NCBI GenBank assembly: GCA_900540255.1
Contig: UQFE01000006.1
Span: 1 to 64,000, forward strand
Length of the DNA: 64,000 nucleotides
Origin: an uncultured Clostridium sp.
GTDB taxonomy: Bacteria; Bacillota; Clostridia; Clostridiales; Clostridiaceae
Reading direction: 5' to 3'
Positions within the stretch are counted from its first letter, which is position 1, and every line of letters begins with the position of its first letter. The position numbers and the translations under genes were made by a program. The notes beneath the pieces are model-generated. The model was not told where the DNA came from and searched no databases. It saw only the letters and a program-made list of their open reading frames with translations. Below are positions 56,583-64,000 of this stretch, piece after piece.

Positions 56583-58425
56583 ACAAAAAATGAGAGGCCC
56601 AATGGGAGGAGGTCCTATGGGCGGAATGGGACGAGGCGGAGAAAAAGCAAAAGATTTTAAAAAGACAATGAAAACTCTTGCACAATATTTAAAGTCTTAT
56701 AAATTATCAATAATAATGGTTATAATATTTGCTATTGGTTCTGCTGCATTTTCAATTGTGGGACCAAAGGTATTAGGAAAAGCAACTACAGAAATATTTA
56801 ATGGATTAGTTAAAAAGATTACAACTACTAATGCAGAGGGAATTAATTTTACTCGTATAGGGCAAATAATTTTATTCTTAGTTGGTTTATATTTAATTAG
56901 TGTAATTTTCTCATTAGTACAAGGATGGGTAATCTCAGGTGTTGCTCAAAAGGTGTCTTATAATATGAGAAAAGAAATAAGTGAAAAAATTAATAGAATG
57001 CCACTTAGGTATTTTGATACTAAAACTCATGGGGAAGTATTATCAAGAGTAACAAATGATGTAGATACTGTTAGCCAAACTTTAAACCAAAGTTTATCAC
57101 AAATATTAACATCAGTAACTACACTTGTTGGTGTACTTATAATGATGTTTTCAATAAACTGGATAATGACATTAGCTTCATTAATTGTAATTCCTATATC
57201 AGCAGGATTAATTGCTTTTGTTGTTAAAAAATCTCAAAAGTATTTTAAAACTCAACAAGAATATTTAGGTTATGTAAATGGACAAGTTGAGGAAGTTTAT
57301 TCAGGACATAATGTAATGAAAGCTTTTAATGCGGAGGAAAGAGAAATAAATAAATTTGCACAGCTTAATGATACACTTTACAATAGTGCATGGAAATCAC
57401 AATTTTTATCAGGTATGATGATGCCTATAATGACTTTTGTAGGTAATTTAGGATATGTAATAGTATCAATACTTGGTGGATGGTTAGCTATAAAAAAGGT
57501 AATTGAAGTAGGAGATATATTATCTTTTGTTCAATATATAAGATCATTTATGCAACCTATTGCTCAAACAGCTCAAATAGCTAATGTGCTTCAATCAACT
57601 GCAGCAGCTGCTGAAAGAGTATTTGAGTTTTTAGATGAAGAAGAAGAAACTTTAGATATTAAAAATCCAGTAAGTACTAAAGAAATAGTAGGAAAAGTAG
57701 ATTTCCAAGATGTACATTTTGGATATAATCCAGAAAAAACTATTATTAATGACTTTACAGCTCATATAAAGCCAGGACAAAGAGTTGCTATAGTAGGACC
57801 AACTGGAGCTGGTAAAACAACAATGGTTAAACTTCTTATGAGATTTTATGATGTTAATGATGGTGCTATTTTAATTGATGGTCATAACATTAAGGATTTT
57901 AAAAGAAATGATTTAAGAAAAATGTTTGGTATGGTTCTTCAAGATACATGGTTATTTAATGGAACTATAATGGAAAATTTACGTTATGGTAGATTAGATG
58001 CTACTGATGAAGAAGTTAAAGAGGCAGCTAAAGCAGCACATGTTCATAGTTTTATAAAAACATTGCCACATGGTTATGATATGGAACTTAATGAAGAAGC
58101 AAGTAACATATCACAAGGACAAAAACAATTATTAACTATTGCCCGTGCAATATTAGCAGATCCTAAAATATTAATACTTGATGAAGCTACAAGTTCAGTT
58201 GATACAAGAACTGAAGTATTAATTCAAAAGGCAATGGATAATTTAATGAATGGAAGAACAAGCTTTATAATTGCTCATAGACTTTCTACAATTAGAGATG
58301 CTGATTTGATTTTAGTTATGAAAGATGGAGACATAGTAGAGCAAGGAAATCATAATGAATTATTAGCTAAAGGCGGTTTTTATGCAAATCTTTATAACAG
58401 TCAGTTTGAAGCAGCAGAAGCTTAA
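56575..58425 (+). CDS. Heterodimeric ABC exporter subunit (catalytic)
   Basis: 616 residues. Starts with a Met/Gly/Arg-rich disordered tail (KMRGPMGGGPMGGMGRGG), six membrane helices and an ATPase: Walker A GPTGAGKTT, Walker B ILILDEATSSVD with the catalytic Glu, switch His in IIAHRLSTI. Its signature is ISQGQKQL, not LSGGQ, typical for the half that faces the degenerate site. The ATG at 56575, behind GGAGGAG, overlaps the first subunit's stop. A two-way terminator follows. Confidence 0.93.
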   Translation: MSKQKMRGPMGGGPMGGMGRGGEKAKDFKKTMKTLAQYLKSYKLSIIMVIIFAIGSAAFSIVGPKVLGKATTEIFNGLVKKITTTNAEGINFTRIGQIILFLVGLYLISVIFSLVQGWVISGVAQKVSYNMRKEISEKINRMPLRYFDTKTHGEVLSRVTNDVDTVSQTLNQSLSQILTSVTTLVGVLIMMFSINWIMTLASLIVIPISAGLIAFVVKKSQKYFKTQQEYLGYVNGQVEEVYSGHNVMKAFNAEEREINKFAQLNDTLYNSAWKSQFLSGMMMPIMTFVGNLGYVIVSILGGWLAIKKVIEVGDILSFVQYIRSFMQPIAQTAQIANVLQSTAAAAERVFEFLDEEEETLDIKNPVSTKEIVGKVDFQDVHFGYNPEKTIINDFTAHIKPGQRVAIVGPTGAGKTTMVKLLMRFYDVNDGAILIDGHNIKDFKRNDLRKMFGMVLQDTWLFNGTIMENLRYGRLDATDEEVKEAAKAAHVHSFIKTLPHGYDMELNEEASNISQGQKQLLTIARAILADPKILILDEATSSVDTRTEVLIQKAMDNLMNGRTSFIIAHRLSTIRDADLILVMKDGDIVEQGNHNELLAKGGFYANLYNSQFEAAEA

Positions 58426-58443
58426 AATTAAATAAACTTTAAT

Positions 58444-58477
58444 AAAAGGAAACCCCATTTATAGGAGTTTCCTTTTT
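58444..58477. terminator. Two-way terminator between exporter and LysM genes
   Basis: AAAAGGAAACCCC pairs with GGAGTTTCCTTTT (one mismatch), T-rich on the right; the right edge overlaps the LysM gene's stop. Confidence 0.85.
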
Positions 58478-59717
58478 AGCATAATTTTATTTTTAATCCA
58501 GGTTTTAAAAGTGTTAAATCAGTTATATTATTTAATGCAATTAATTCTTCAAGTGATAATCCAAACATATTGGCTATTTTATTTAATGAGTCATTTTTTT
58601 TAAAAGAATATATTCCATTAGAATATATTTGAAGAACTTCATTTTTATTAATAAAATTGGGGTTTTTAATATTATTTAATTTAGATAGTTTTAAAACAGG
58701 AATATTAAATTTTTCTGAAATTTTAATAAGAGTATCATTTTCACCAACCACATAGGTAAATGGATATTTACAATCTTTTATCATCCAATTTTGAATTGAA
58801 TTATTTTCTTGGTGTAATGGAGAAATGATGAAAAAGTTTTTGTAAGGAATAGAATTAATAGTAATACAAACATCATTAGTATTGTAAAAATTCATTAGTG
58901 TATTATAAATTGAATGGTAAAATAAATTACTATATTTTTTGGTAGAATTTTTTAAATGAAATAATAGGTCTTTTGAAAAATCTATATAAGCAAAATTGCT
59001 ATCATAATTTAAACTATTAATTAGTGTATTTTTATCAATAAGTGAAAGTAATCCCTTAGGAGGGGTTTCAAATTCCTTTGAAAAAATTAATGAAATATTA
59101 TCATTAGTATTAAAAGTTATTGTTTTATTATAGCTCCAGATAGTATTTAAATTTTTATCAGGATAATAAAAGTTTATATTTTTTAAATAAGGAGTGTTTT
59201 CCAATATATCATCTAATTCAAAGGAAAAATAGCCTTTATTTTTGATATAATAAATACTTTTAACTAATCCTATTCCTAATACATAATAATTTACGGAAAA
59301 TTGAGATTTATTTTTTGATGTTGTGGTAACTTCTATAGCTGAATTATAGTAAGAAAGGTGGGTTCTAACTTTAGCATTTTTATTTGTAATACAGCGTTTG
59401 CTGCCATCAGATAAAATCCAAAGATTATTTTCACAAAGAGGTTCTTTAATTAAATAATTATTTGTACAATCTTCATCATTTATAAATTGTTGATGATAAG
59501 AAGAAATATTGGTATAATAGCAAAGTTTAATTCCATCATCGGCATATTTATAAACATTAATAAAAGAATTTATACCATTATCATATCTTACTTGAATTTT
59601 ATCATCATTGAAATATTCAATATATCTTTTAAAAGTAAATCTTTCGTTATTTGTACATTTGTATACATAAATTGAATTTGATTTAGGTGGAATATAGTCT
59701 TTTGGTTGTATTTTCAT
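58476..59717 (-). CDS. Protein with two C-terminal LysM domains
   Basis: 413 residues, no signal peptide. The N-terminal ~175 residues (DYIPPKSNSIYVYKC..., NLWILSDGSKRCITN, YVLGIGLVKSIYYIKN) show a beta-rich pattern seen in several clostridial hypothetical proteins: a 'threshold' sequence ending in GxGLVK. Residues ~315-413 carry two LysM modules: YVVGENDTLIKISEKFNIPV and YSFKKNDSLNKIANMFGLSL, each followed by the Asn/Ile repeat end. LysM binds N-acetylglucosamine in peptidoglycan or spore cortex. Lack of a signal peptide suggests a forespore or mother-cell (spore coat) protein. Inference only. GAGGTGAG precedes the ATG. Confidence 0.75.
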   Translation of the reverse strand: MKIQPKDYIPPKSNSIYVYKCTNNERFTFKRYIEYFNDDKIQVRYDNGINSFINVYKYADDGIKLCYYTNISSYHQQFINDEDCTNNYLIKEPLCENNLWILSDGSKRCITNKNAKVRTHLSYYNSAIEVTTTSKNKSQFSVNYYVLGIGLVKSIYYIKNKGYFSFELDDILENTPYLKNINFYYPDKNLNTIWSYNKTITFNTNDNISLIFSKEFETPPKGLLSLIDKNTLINSLNYDSNFAYIDFSKDLLFHLKNSTKKYSNLFYHSIYNTLMNFYNTNDVCITINSIPYKNFFIISPLHQENNSIQNWMIKDCKYPFTYVVGENDTLIKISEKFNIPVLKLSKLNNIKNPNFINKNEVLQIYSNGIYSFKKNDSLNKIANMFGLSLEELIALNNITDLTLLKPGLKIKLC

Positions 59718-59823
59718 AGTTACTCACCTCATAATCATTTGTGTAATAATTTATTTAATTGTTATTACAGTATATGAAGCAAAGTATTGTAATGACTTAA
59801 AGTATTTATATAAAATTAATTTA

Positions 59824-59870
59824 AAAAAAGAAGTTGTTGCCAGCATTTGTTAACAATAACTTCTTTTAAT
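59824..59870. terminator. Terminator at the end of the hydrogenase-like gene
   Basis: AAAAGAAGTTGTTG pairs with CAATAACTTCTTTT (one G:U), flanked by A- and T-runs, suiting transcription from the right. Confidence 0.8.
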
Positions 59871-59879
59871 ATTTAAATT

Positions 59880-61229
59880 TTAAAATTCTCTTTCTAACAT
59901 ATTAATTTTTTTAGGATCTTTAAAATCCTCTAATGATGTAATTCCTATCTTTTCTAAAACATCATCAAGAATTTTGCTATGAACAGCAACTTTAATTGAA
60001 GCATCATAAGCAAATTTATCAACTGCTTTTTTAGCATCAGAAGCAGGAACTAAAATTTTAGGGCCACCAACACAACCACCAACACAACCCATTCCTTCAA
60101 TAAAAGTTGCATCTAAATTTCCAGAGAGAGCTTTATCAAGAATTTCTTTACATTCTTTTACACCTTCTGCTTTTTTAGATTTAAAGTATTTAATTTTATC
60201 AGGATATAATTCTTCAATTGCTTCTGAAACAGCGATTGAAACGCCTCCAGTGCGGGCATATAACCTTCCACCCCTTGAAGTATATTCTATAGAAGGAATT
60301 CCTTTTAAATCTTTGGGATGAAAATTAAAAGTATTAAATATATCATTTAATTCTTGGAAAGTTAGTACAAAGTCAATAGCATCAGCAACATCAGGAGCAG
60401 TAGCTTCTGATTTTTTTGCAATACATGGGCCAATGAATACAACTTTTGCATCTTTATTAAGAGCTTTAATTACTCTTCCAGCAGCAATCATTGGAGAAAC
60501 AGAAGGTGAAAGATTTGGAATTAAATCTTTATAAACCTTTTTTAACATTCCAACCCACATTGGACAGCAACATGAAGTAATCATTAAATCATTAGGGCTA
60601 TTAACATGTTTATTAAATTCTACAGATTCTTTTACTGTTAACATATCAGCTGCAAAGGCTACTTCAATCATATCAGTAAATCCTAATTTTATAAAAGCAG
60701 CCCTTAATTGATCCATTGTAACATCTTCACCAAATTGCCCCATAATAGCAGGAGCAACAGCTGCTATAACTGTTTTATTATTTTTTATTAAATTCATAAT
60801 AGGTAAAAATTCAATTTTATCTAAAATACGTCCATCCTTACAAGCATCAACGCAAATTCCACAATCAATGCAAATATCTTCATTTATTGCTGTAGTTTTA
60901 TTTTCATTATCATAAATTATTGCATGAAAAGGACAAGCTCTTTGGCAGCTATAAGTATTATTTTTATCAGGTTTACAATTACTATTAGAACATTCAAGCT
61001 TTTCAACTATTTTTTTATTAACATTATATTCTGTAATTGCTTTTTTTAAGTTATATACATAATTATTATCAAACTTAATATCAACACCACATAAAGAAGT
61101 TATTATTGCAAATGTTTCTTGTGGAGATTTTTCATGACAAGTAATTATTTTATTTAATGTTTCATCAAAATTGCCATTATAATAAGATTTAATTAATATA
61201 TCAAATAACTCAACATATTTATTATTCAT
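59880..61229 (-). CDS. [FeFe]-hydrogenase-like protein with two [4Fe-4S] clusters
   Basis: 449 residues. An N-terminal helical region (~1-75) precedes two ferredoxin-type clusters: C80/C85/C95/C99 (unusual spacing) and C120-x2-C123-x2-C126-x3-C130 (CIDCGICVDAC). The H-cluster domain (~150-445) has L1 as TSCCCP (C220-C222, one cysteine more than the usual TSCCP), L2 as GPC269IAKKSEA, and L3 as EGMGC382VGGC386VGG. All four H-cluster cysteines are therefore available. It is shorter than the main fermentative HydA (~575) and lacks the N-terminal 2Fe-2S domain; it resembles the putative sensory/low-activity (group C/D-like) hydrogenases. No PAS domain. Divergent from the Crp/Fnr regulator. GGAGGT before the ATG. 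Confidence 0.88.
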   Translation of the reverse strand: MNNKYVELFDILIKSYYNGNFDETLNKIITCHEKSPQETFAIITSLCGVDIKFDNNYVYNLKKAITEYNVNKKIVEKLECSNSNCKPDKNNTYSCQRACPFHAIIYDNENKTTAINEDICIDCGICVDACKDGRILDKIEFLPIMNLIKNNKTVIAAVAPAIMGQFGEDVTMDQLRAAFIKLGFTDMIEVAFAADMLTVKESVEFNKHVNSPNDLMITSCCCPMWVGMLKKVYKDLIPNLSPSVSPMIAAGRVIKALNKDAKVVFIGPCIAKKSEATAPDVADAIDFVLTFQELNDIFNTFNFHPKDLKGIPSIEYTSRGGRLYARTGGVSIAVSEAIEELYPDKIKYFKSKKAEGVKECKEILDKALSGNLDATFIEGMGCVGGCVGGPKILVPASDAKKAVDKFAYDASIKVAVHSKILDDVLEKIGITSLEDFKDPKKINMLEREF

Positions 61230-61390
61230 TAATATACCTCCAAAAATAAATAATGTTTGTATATTTTAGTATTTGTTTTTATAACTAAAAATAAACAAAT
61301 ATAATATTATAAAAATAAAATGTTTTTAGTACAAGAATTATTAGAAATATAGTATAATTTTATATCTAATAAAATAAGGGATGTTTTTAA

Positions 61391-62071
61391 ATGGAAAATA
61401 TAATTAAGATAATAAAAAAAAATCAATTATTTTCTGGAGTAAGTGAAGAAAATATAAAAAATATATCAAAAGACATTAAGTATTATATAAAAACTTATAA
61501 TAAAGGTGAAATAATTGCACATGAAGATGATGAATGTAGAAGTTTATCATTAGTTTTAAGTGGTGTTGTAGAAATACAAAGATTGTATTTAAATGGAAAG
61601 TATATAGTGTTAAATAGATTAAATGAAGGTGATGTATTTGGAGAAGCATTAGTTTTTTCAAAGGCAAGAACTTATCCTGCAACAGTTATTTCTTTAAATG
61701 AATCAAAAGTGCTTTTTATAGATAAAAGTGATATTTTAAAAATACTTACTAAAGAAGAAAAAGTTTTGGAAAATTTTATTTCATTATTGAGTAATAAGGT
61801 TTTTATTTTAAACTCAAAAATAAAAAGTATTTCTTTTAAAAGTGTAAGGCAAAAGGTTATTGGCTATATCTTAAATGAAGTAAAAGAACAAAAAAGTAAT
61901 TCTATTATGTTGAAAAATACTAAAGAAGAAATAGCAGCATTATTAGCAATTCCAAGACCATCATTATCAAGAGAATTAATTAATTTAAGAAATTTAGGAT
62001 ATATTAAGTTTGATAGAAAAAAGATTACTGTATTAGACATTGAAAGTTTAGAAGAGGAATTATTTAATTAA
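61391..62071 (+). CDS. Crp/Fnr-family regulator, HcpR-like
   Basis: 226 residues: cyclic-nucleotide-binding-type sensor domain (~15-125; GEIIAHEDDECRSLSLVLSGVVEIQRL and GDVFGEALVFSKARTYPATVISL) and a helix-turn-helix (~170-215; TKEEIAALLAIPRPSLSRELINLRNLGYI). No N-terminal Cys cluster for an Fe-S centre, so not Fnr itself; a heme or other NO sensor as in HcpR is possible. It is 95 bases upstream of hcp in the same direction, and a GTAAC-N4-GTTAC dyad lies between them. Weak RBS (AAGGGATG). Confidence 0.85.
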   Translation: MENIIKIIKKNQLFSGVSEENIKNISKDIKYYIKTYNKGEIIAHEDDECRSLSLVLSGVVEIQRLYLNGKYIVLNRLNEGDVFGEALVFSKARTYPATVISLNESKVLFIDKSDILKILTKEEKVLENFISLLSNKVFILNSKIKSISFKSVRQKVIGYILNEVKEQKSNSIMLKNTKEEIAALLAIPRPSLSRELINLRNLGYIKFDRKKITVLDIESLEEELFN

Positions 62072-62102
62072 AAAAACTGTAACAAAAGTTACAGATTTTT
62101 TT
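62071..62102 (+). promoter_or_regulatory. Dyad that is both regulator-gene terminator and hcp operator
   Basis: CTGTAACAAAAGTTACAG (62077-62094) is a perfect dyad starting right at the regulator's stop codon. With flanking A-run and T-run it forms an intrinsic terminator; as DNA it is the GTAAC-N4-GTTAC type of Crp/Fnr-family site. The -10 TATAAAAT near 62113-62120 puts its centre at about -41, the class II activator position. Confidence 0.7.
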
Positions 62103-62166
62103 TTAATAGTATTATAAAATAATCACATAAATATTAAAAATATACTTTTAAGAGGAGAGTTTAAAT

Positions 62167-63894
62167 ATGGAAAATAAAATGTTTTGTTTCCAATGCCAAG
62201 AAACAGCAGGATGTACAGGATGCACTAAATTTGGTGTATGTGGAAAAAGTCCAGAATTAGCAAATATGCAAGATTTATTAATATATGTTACTAAAGGATT
62301 ATCAGAAGTAACAACAAGATTAAGAAAAGAAGGAAAGAAAATAGATAAAGAATTAAATCACTTTATTACTTTAAATCTTTTCACAACTATTACAAATGCA
62401 AACTTCGATAACGAAGTATTTTATAGTAGAGTAAAAGAAACTTTAAGAATTAAAAGAGAATTAATTGAAAAATTAAATGATAAGAACAACTTATCAGAAG
62501 TTGCTTTATGGGATGCTTCTTCAAATGAAGAAATGGACAAAAAAGCAGGTATATTAGAAAGAGTTAAAAATATAGTAAGTGGTTCTAAAGAAGTTAAGAC
62601 TTTAAACACAATATTAGAAGAAAAATCAAATAGTGATGAAGTTGGAGTACTTGCAACTAAAGATGAAGACATAAGATCATTAAGAGAACTTATAACTTAT
62701 GGATTAAAAGGATTATCAGCATATTCTAAGCATGCTAATGCTTTAGGCTTTGATAATGAAGAAATAGATGCATTTATGCAAGAAACTTTAGCTAAGCTTT
62801 TAGATGATTCATTAAGTGTTGAAGAATTAATTGCTTTAACATTAGAAACAGGAAAAGTAGGGGTTGATGGTATGGCATTATTAGATACTGCTAATACACA
62901 AACTTATGGAAATCCTGAAATTACAAAAGTAAATATAGGAGTAGGTAAAAATCCAGGTATCTTAGTATCAGGACATGATTTAAAAGACATTGAGCAATTA
63001 TTAATTCAAACTGAAGGAACTGGAGTAGATGTTTATACTCACTCAGAAATGTTACCAGCTCATTACTATCCAAATTTAAAGAAGTACAAGCATTTAGTAG
63101 GTAATTATGGTAACGCATGGTGGAAACAAAGAGAAGAATTTGAAAGCTTCAATGGTCCAATTCTTATGACTACTAACTGTATAGTACCACCAAAGAACGA
63201 AAGCTATAAGTCAAGAATGTATACAACAGGAGCTGCTGGTTTCGAAGGATGTGTTCATATAGAAGCTGATGAAAATGGAGTTAAGGACTTCTCTGAAATA
63301 ATTGAACAAGCTAAGAAGTGTAAAGCACCAACAGAAATAGAACAAGGTGTAATAACTGGTGGATTTGCTCATGCACAAGTATTTGCATTAGCTGACCAAG
63401 TTGTAGAAGCTGTTAAGACTGGAGCTATTAAGAAATTCTTTGTTATGGGAGGTTGTGATGGAAGAGCTAAGGCAAGAAACTACTACACAGATTTTGCAAA
63501 AGCTTTACCACAAGATACAGTAATATTAACTGCAGGATGTGCTAAGTTCAAATATAATAAGTTAGAGCTTGGTGATATCAATGGTATTCCAAGAGTTTTA
63601 GATGCAGGACAATGTAACGATTCTTACTCATTAGCATTAATAGCATTAAAATTAAAAGAAGTATTTGAATTAGAGGATATTAATGAATTACCAATAGCAT
63701 TTAACATTGCATGGTATGAACAAAAGGCTGTAATAGTATTATTATCATTATTATACCTTGGAGTTAAGAACATTCACTTAGGGCCAACACTTCCAGCATT
63801 CCTTTCACCAAACGTAGCTAAAGTTTTAGTTGAAAACTTTGGAATCGGTGGAATAACTAATGTTGAAGATGATATGAAGATGTTCTTAAACTAA
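62167..63894 (+). CDS. hcp: Hydroxylamine reductase / hybrid cluster protein
   Basis: 575 residues, anaerobe-type (class with short N-terminal cluster motif). C7-x2-C10-x8-C19-x5-C25 binds the cubane cluster; hybrid-cluster ligands lie in [65 protein letters not shown] and [10 protein letters not shown]. Reduces NO or hydroxylamine and can act as a protein S-nitrosylase. Codons are richer in C-ending forms than neighbours, implying high expression. AGAGGAGAG precedes the ATG. Probably activated by the upstream Crp/Fnr protein. Confidence 0.96.
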   Translation: MENKMFCFQCQETAGCTGCTKFGVCGKSPELANMQDLLIYVTKGLSEVTTRLRKEGKKIDKELNHFITLNLFTTITNANFDNEVFYSRVKETLRIKRELIEKLNDKNNLSEVALWDASSNEEMDKKAGILERVKNIVSGSKEVKTLNTILEEKSNSDEVGVLATKDEDIRSLRELITYGLKGLSAYSKHANALGFDNEEIDAFMQETLAKLLDDSLSVEELIALTLETGKVGVDGMALLDTANTQTYGNPEITKVNIGVGKNPGILVSGHDLKDIEQLLIQTEGTGVDVYTHSEMLPAHYYPNLKKYKHLVGNYGNAWWKQREEFESFNGPILMTTNCIVPPKNESYKSRMYTTGAAGFEGCVHIEADENGVKDFSEIIEQAKKCKAPTEIEQGVITGGFAHAQVFALADQVVEAVKTGAIKKFFVMGGCDGRAKARNYYTDFAKALPQDTVILTAGCAKFKYNKLELGDINGIPRVLDAGQCNDSYSLALIALKLKEVFELEDINELPIAFNIAWYEQKAVIVLLSLLYLGVKNIHLGPTLPAFLSPNVAKVLVENFGIGGITNVEDDMKMFLN

Positions 63895-63928
63895 TATTAG
63901 AATTTAATATAAGATTAGTATAATTAAT

Positions 63929-63970
63929 TCCTAGGAGGAACTTAACGTAAAGTCCTTCTAGGATTTTTTT
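63929..63970 (+). terminator. Terminator of hcp
   Basis: TCCTAGGAGGAACTT pairs with AAAGTCCTTCTAGGA (G:U and one slip), then T7. Confidence 0.88.
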
Positions 63971-64000
63971 ATAGATTTAAATTATAGTATTATAAAAAGC

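Overview
The window is AT-rich (by eye a little under 30% G+C) low-GC Gram-positive DNA. Gene content, ATG/TTG/GTG starts behind strong GGAGG-type ribosome binding sites, many A/T-flanked hairpin terminators, and anaerobe genes (Hcp, an [FeFe]-hydrogenase-like protein, ECF transporters, a UPF0397 protein, a DUF1846 protein) point to a saccharolytic, strictly anaerobic Clostridium sensu stricto. I cannot name the species. There is no rRNA, tRNA, CRISPR array, prophage or intact insertion sequence; it reads as ordinary chromosome with patches of gene decay and small dispersed repeats.

Layout. 1-8 kb: tail of a possible glycosyltransferase, glycogen branching enzyme (glgB), an orphan deaminase-fold protein resembling polymorphic-toxin deaminases, a rotted threonyl-tRNA synthetase copy and a large SBBP-repeat protein. 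8-15 kb: a YczE-like membrane protein, then a beta-glucoside operon (BglG/LicT antiterminator, EIIBCA permease, 6-phospho-beta-glucosidase) carrying three RNA antiterminator (RAT) sites, a HAD phosphatase and a decayed mannitol-type EIIA. 15-26 kb: ZIP metal transporter with a small hydrophobic ORF, a flavin disulfide reductase, DUF1846, RNase J, an SseB-like unknown, a small sulfite-reductase-like protein, a DbpA helicase and the stranded C-terminal domain of a GH36 alpha-galactosidase. 26-33 kb: AraC regulator, intracellular GH13, ROK regulator, galT and galK. 33-38 kb: SAM hydrolase plus a complete ECF transporter (S, fused A-A', T) behind a PurR-like operator. 38-45 kb: cell envelope genes (polysaccharide deacetylase, two-component system, lipoproteins, LCP protein). 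45-49 kb: type I pullulanase, nucleotidyltransferase, aldose epimerase. 49-52 kb: zinc uptake znuABC with a Zur-like Fur protein. 52-59 kb: purine permease, MarR regulator with a heterodimeric ABC exporter, and a LysM protein. 59-64 kb: [FeFe]-hydrogenase-like protein, Crp/Fnr regulator and hydroxylamine reductase (hcp).

How it fits together. Much of the window handles glucose and galactose polymers: glgB, GH13, pulA, galT/galK/galM, the beta-glucoside PTS and the GH36 remnant. Two loci, the SAM hydrolase-ECF operon and the purine permease, carry CGAAC-type boxes suggesting one purine regulon. The hcp locus has a GTAAC-N4-GTTAC dyad that is at once the upstream gene's terminator stem and, by spacing, a class II activator site.

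Two dispersed repeat families stand out: a palindrome (perfect over 56 bp in one copy) with three copies, and a 65-97 bp element bounded by GGGG(A/T)GTCGCA-type ends with three copies. A third complex inverted repeat array sits between galT and galK.
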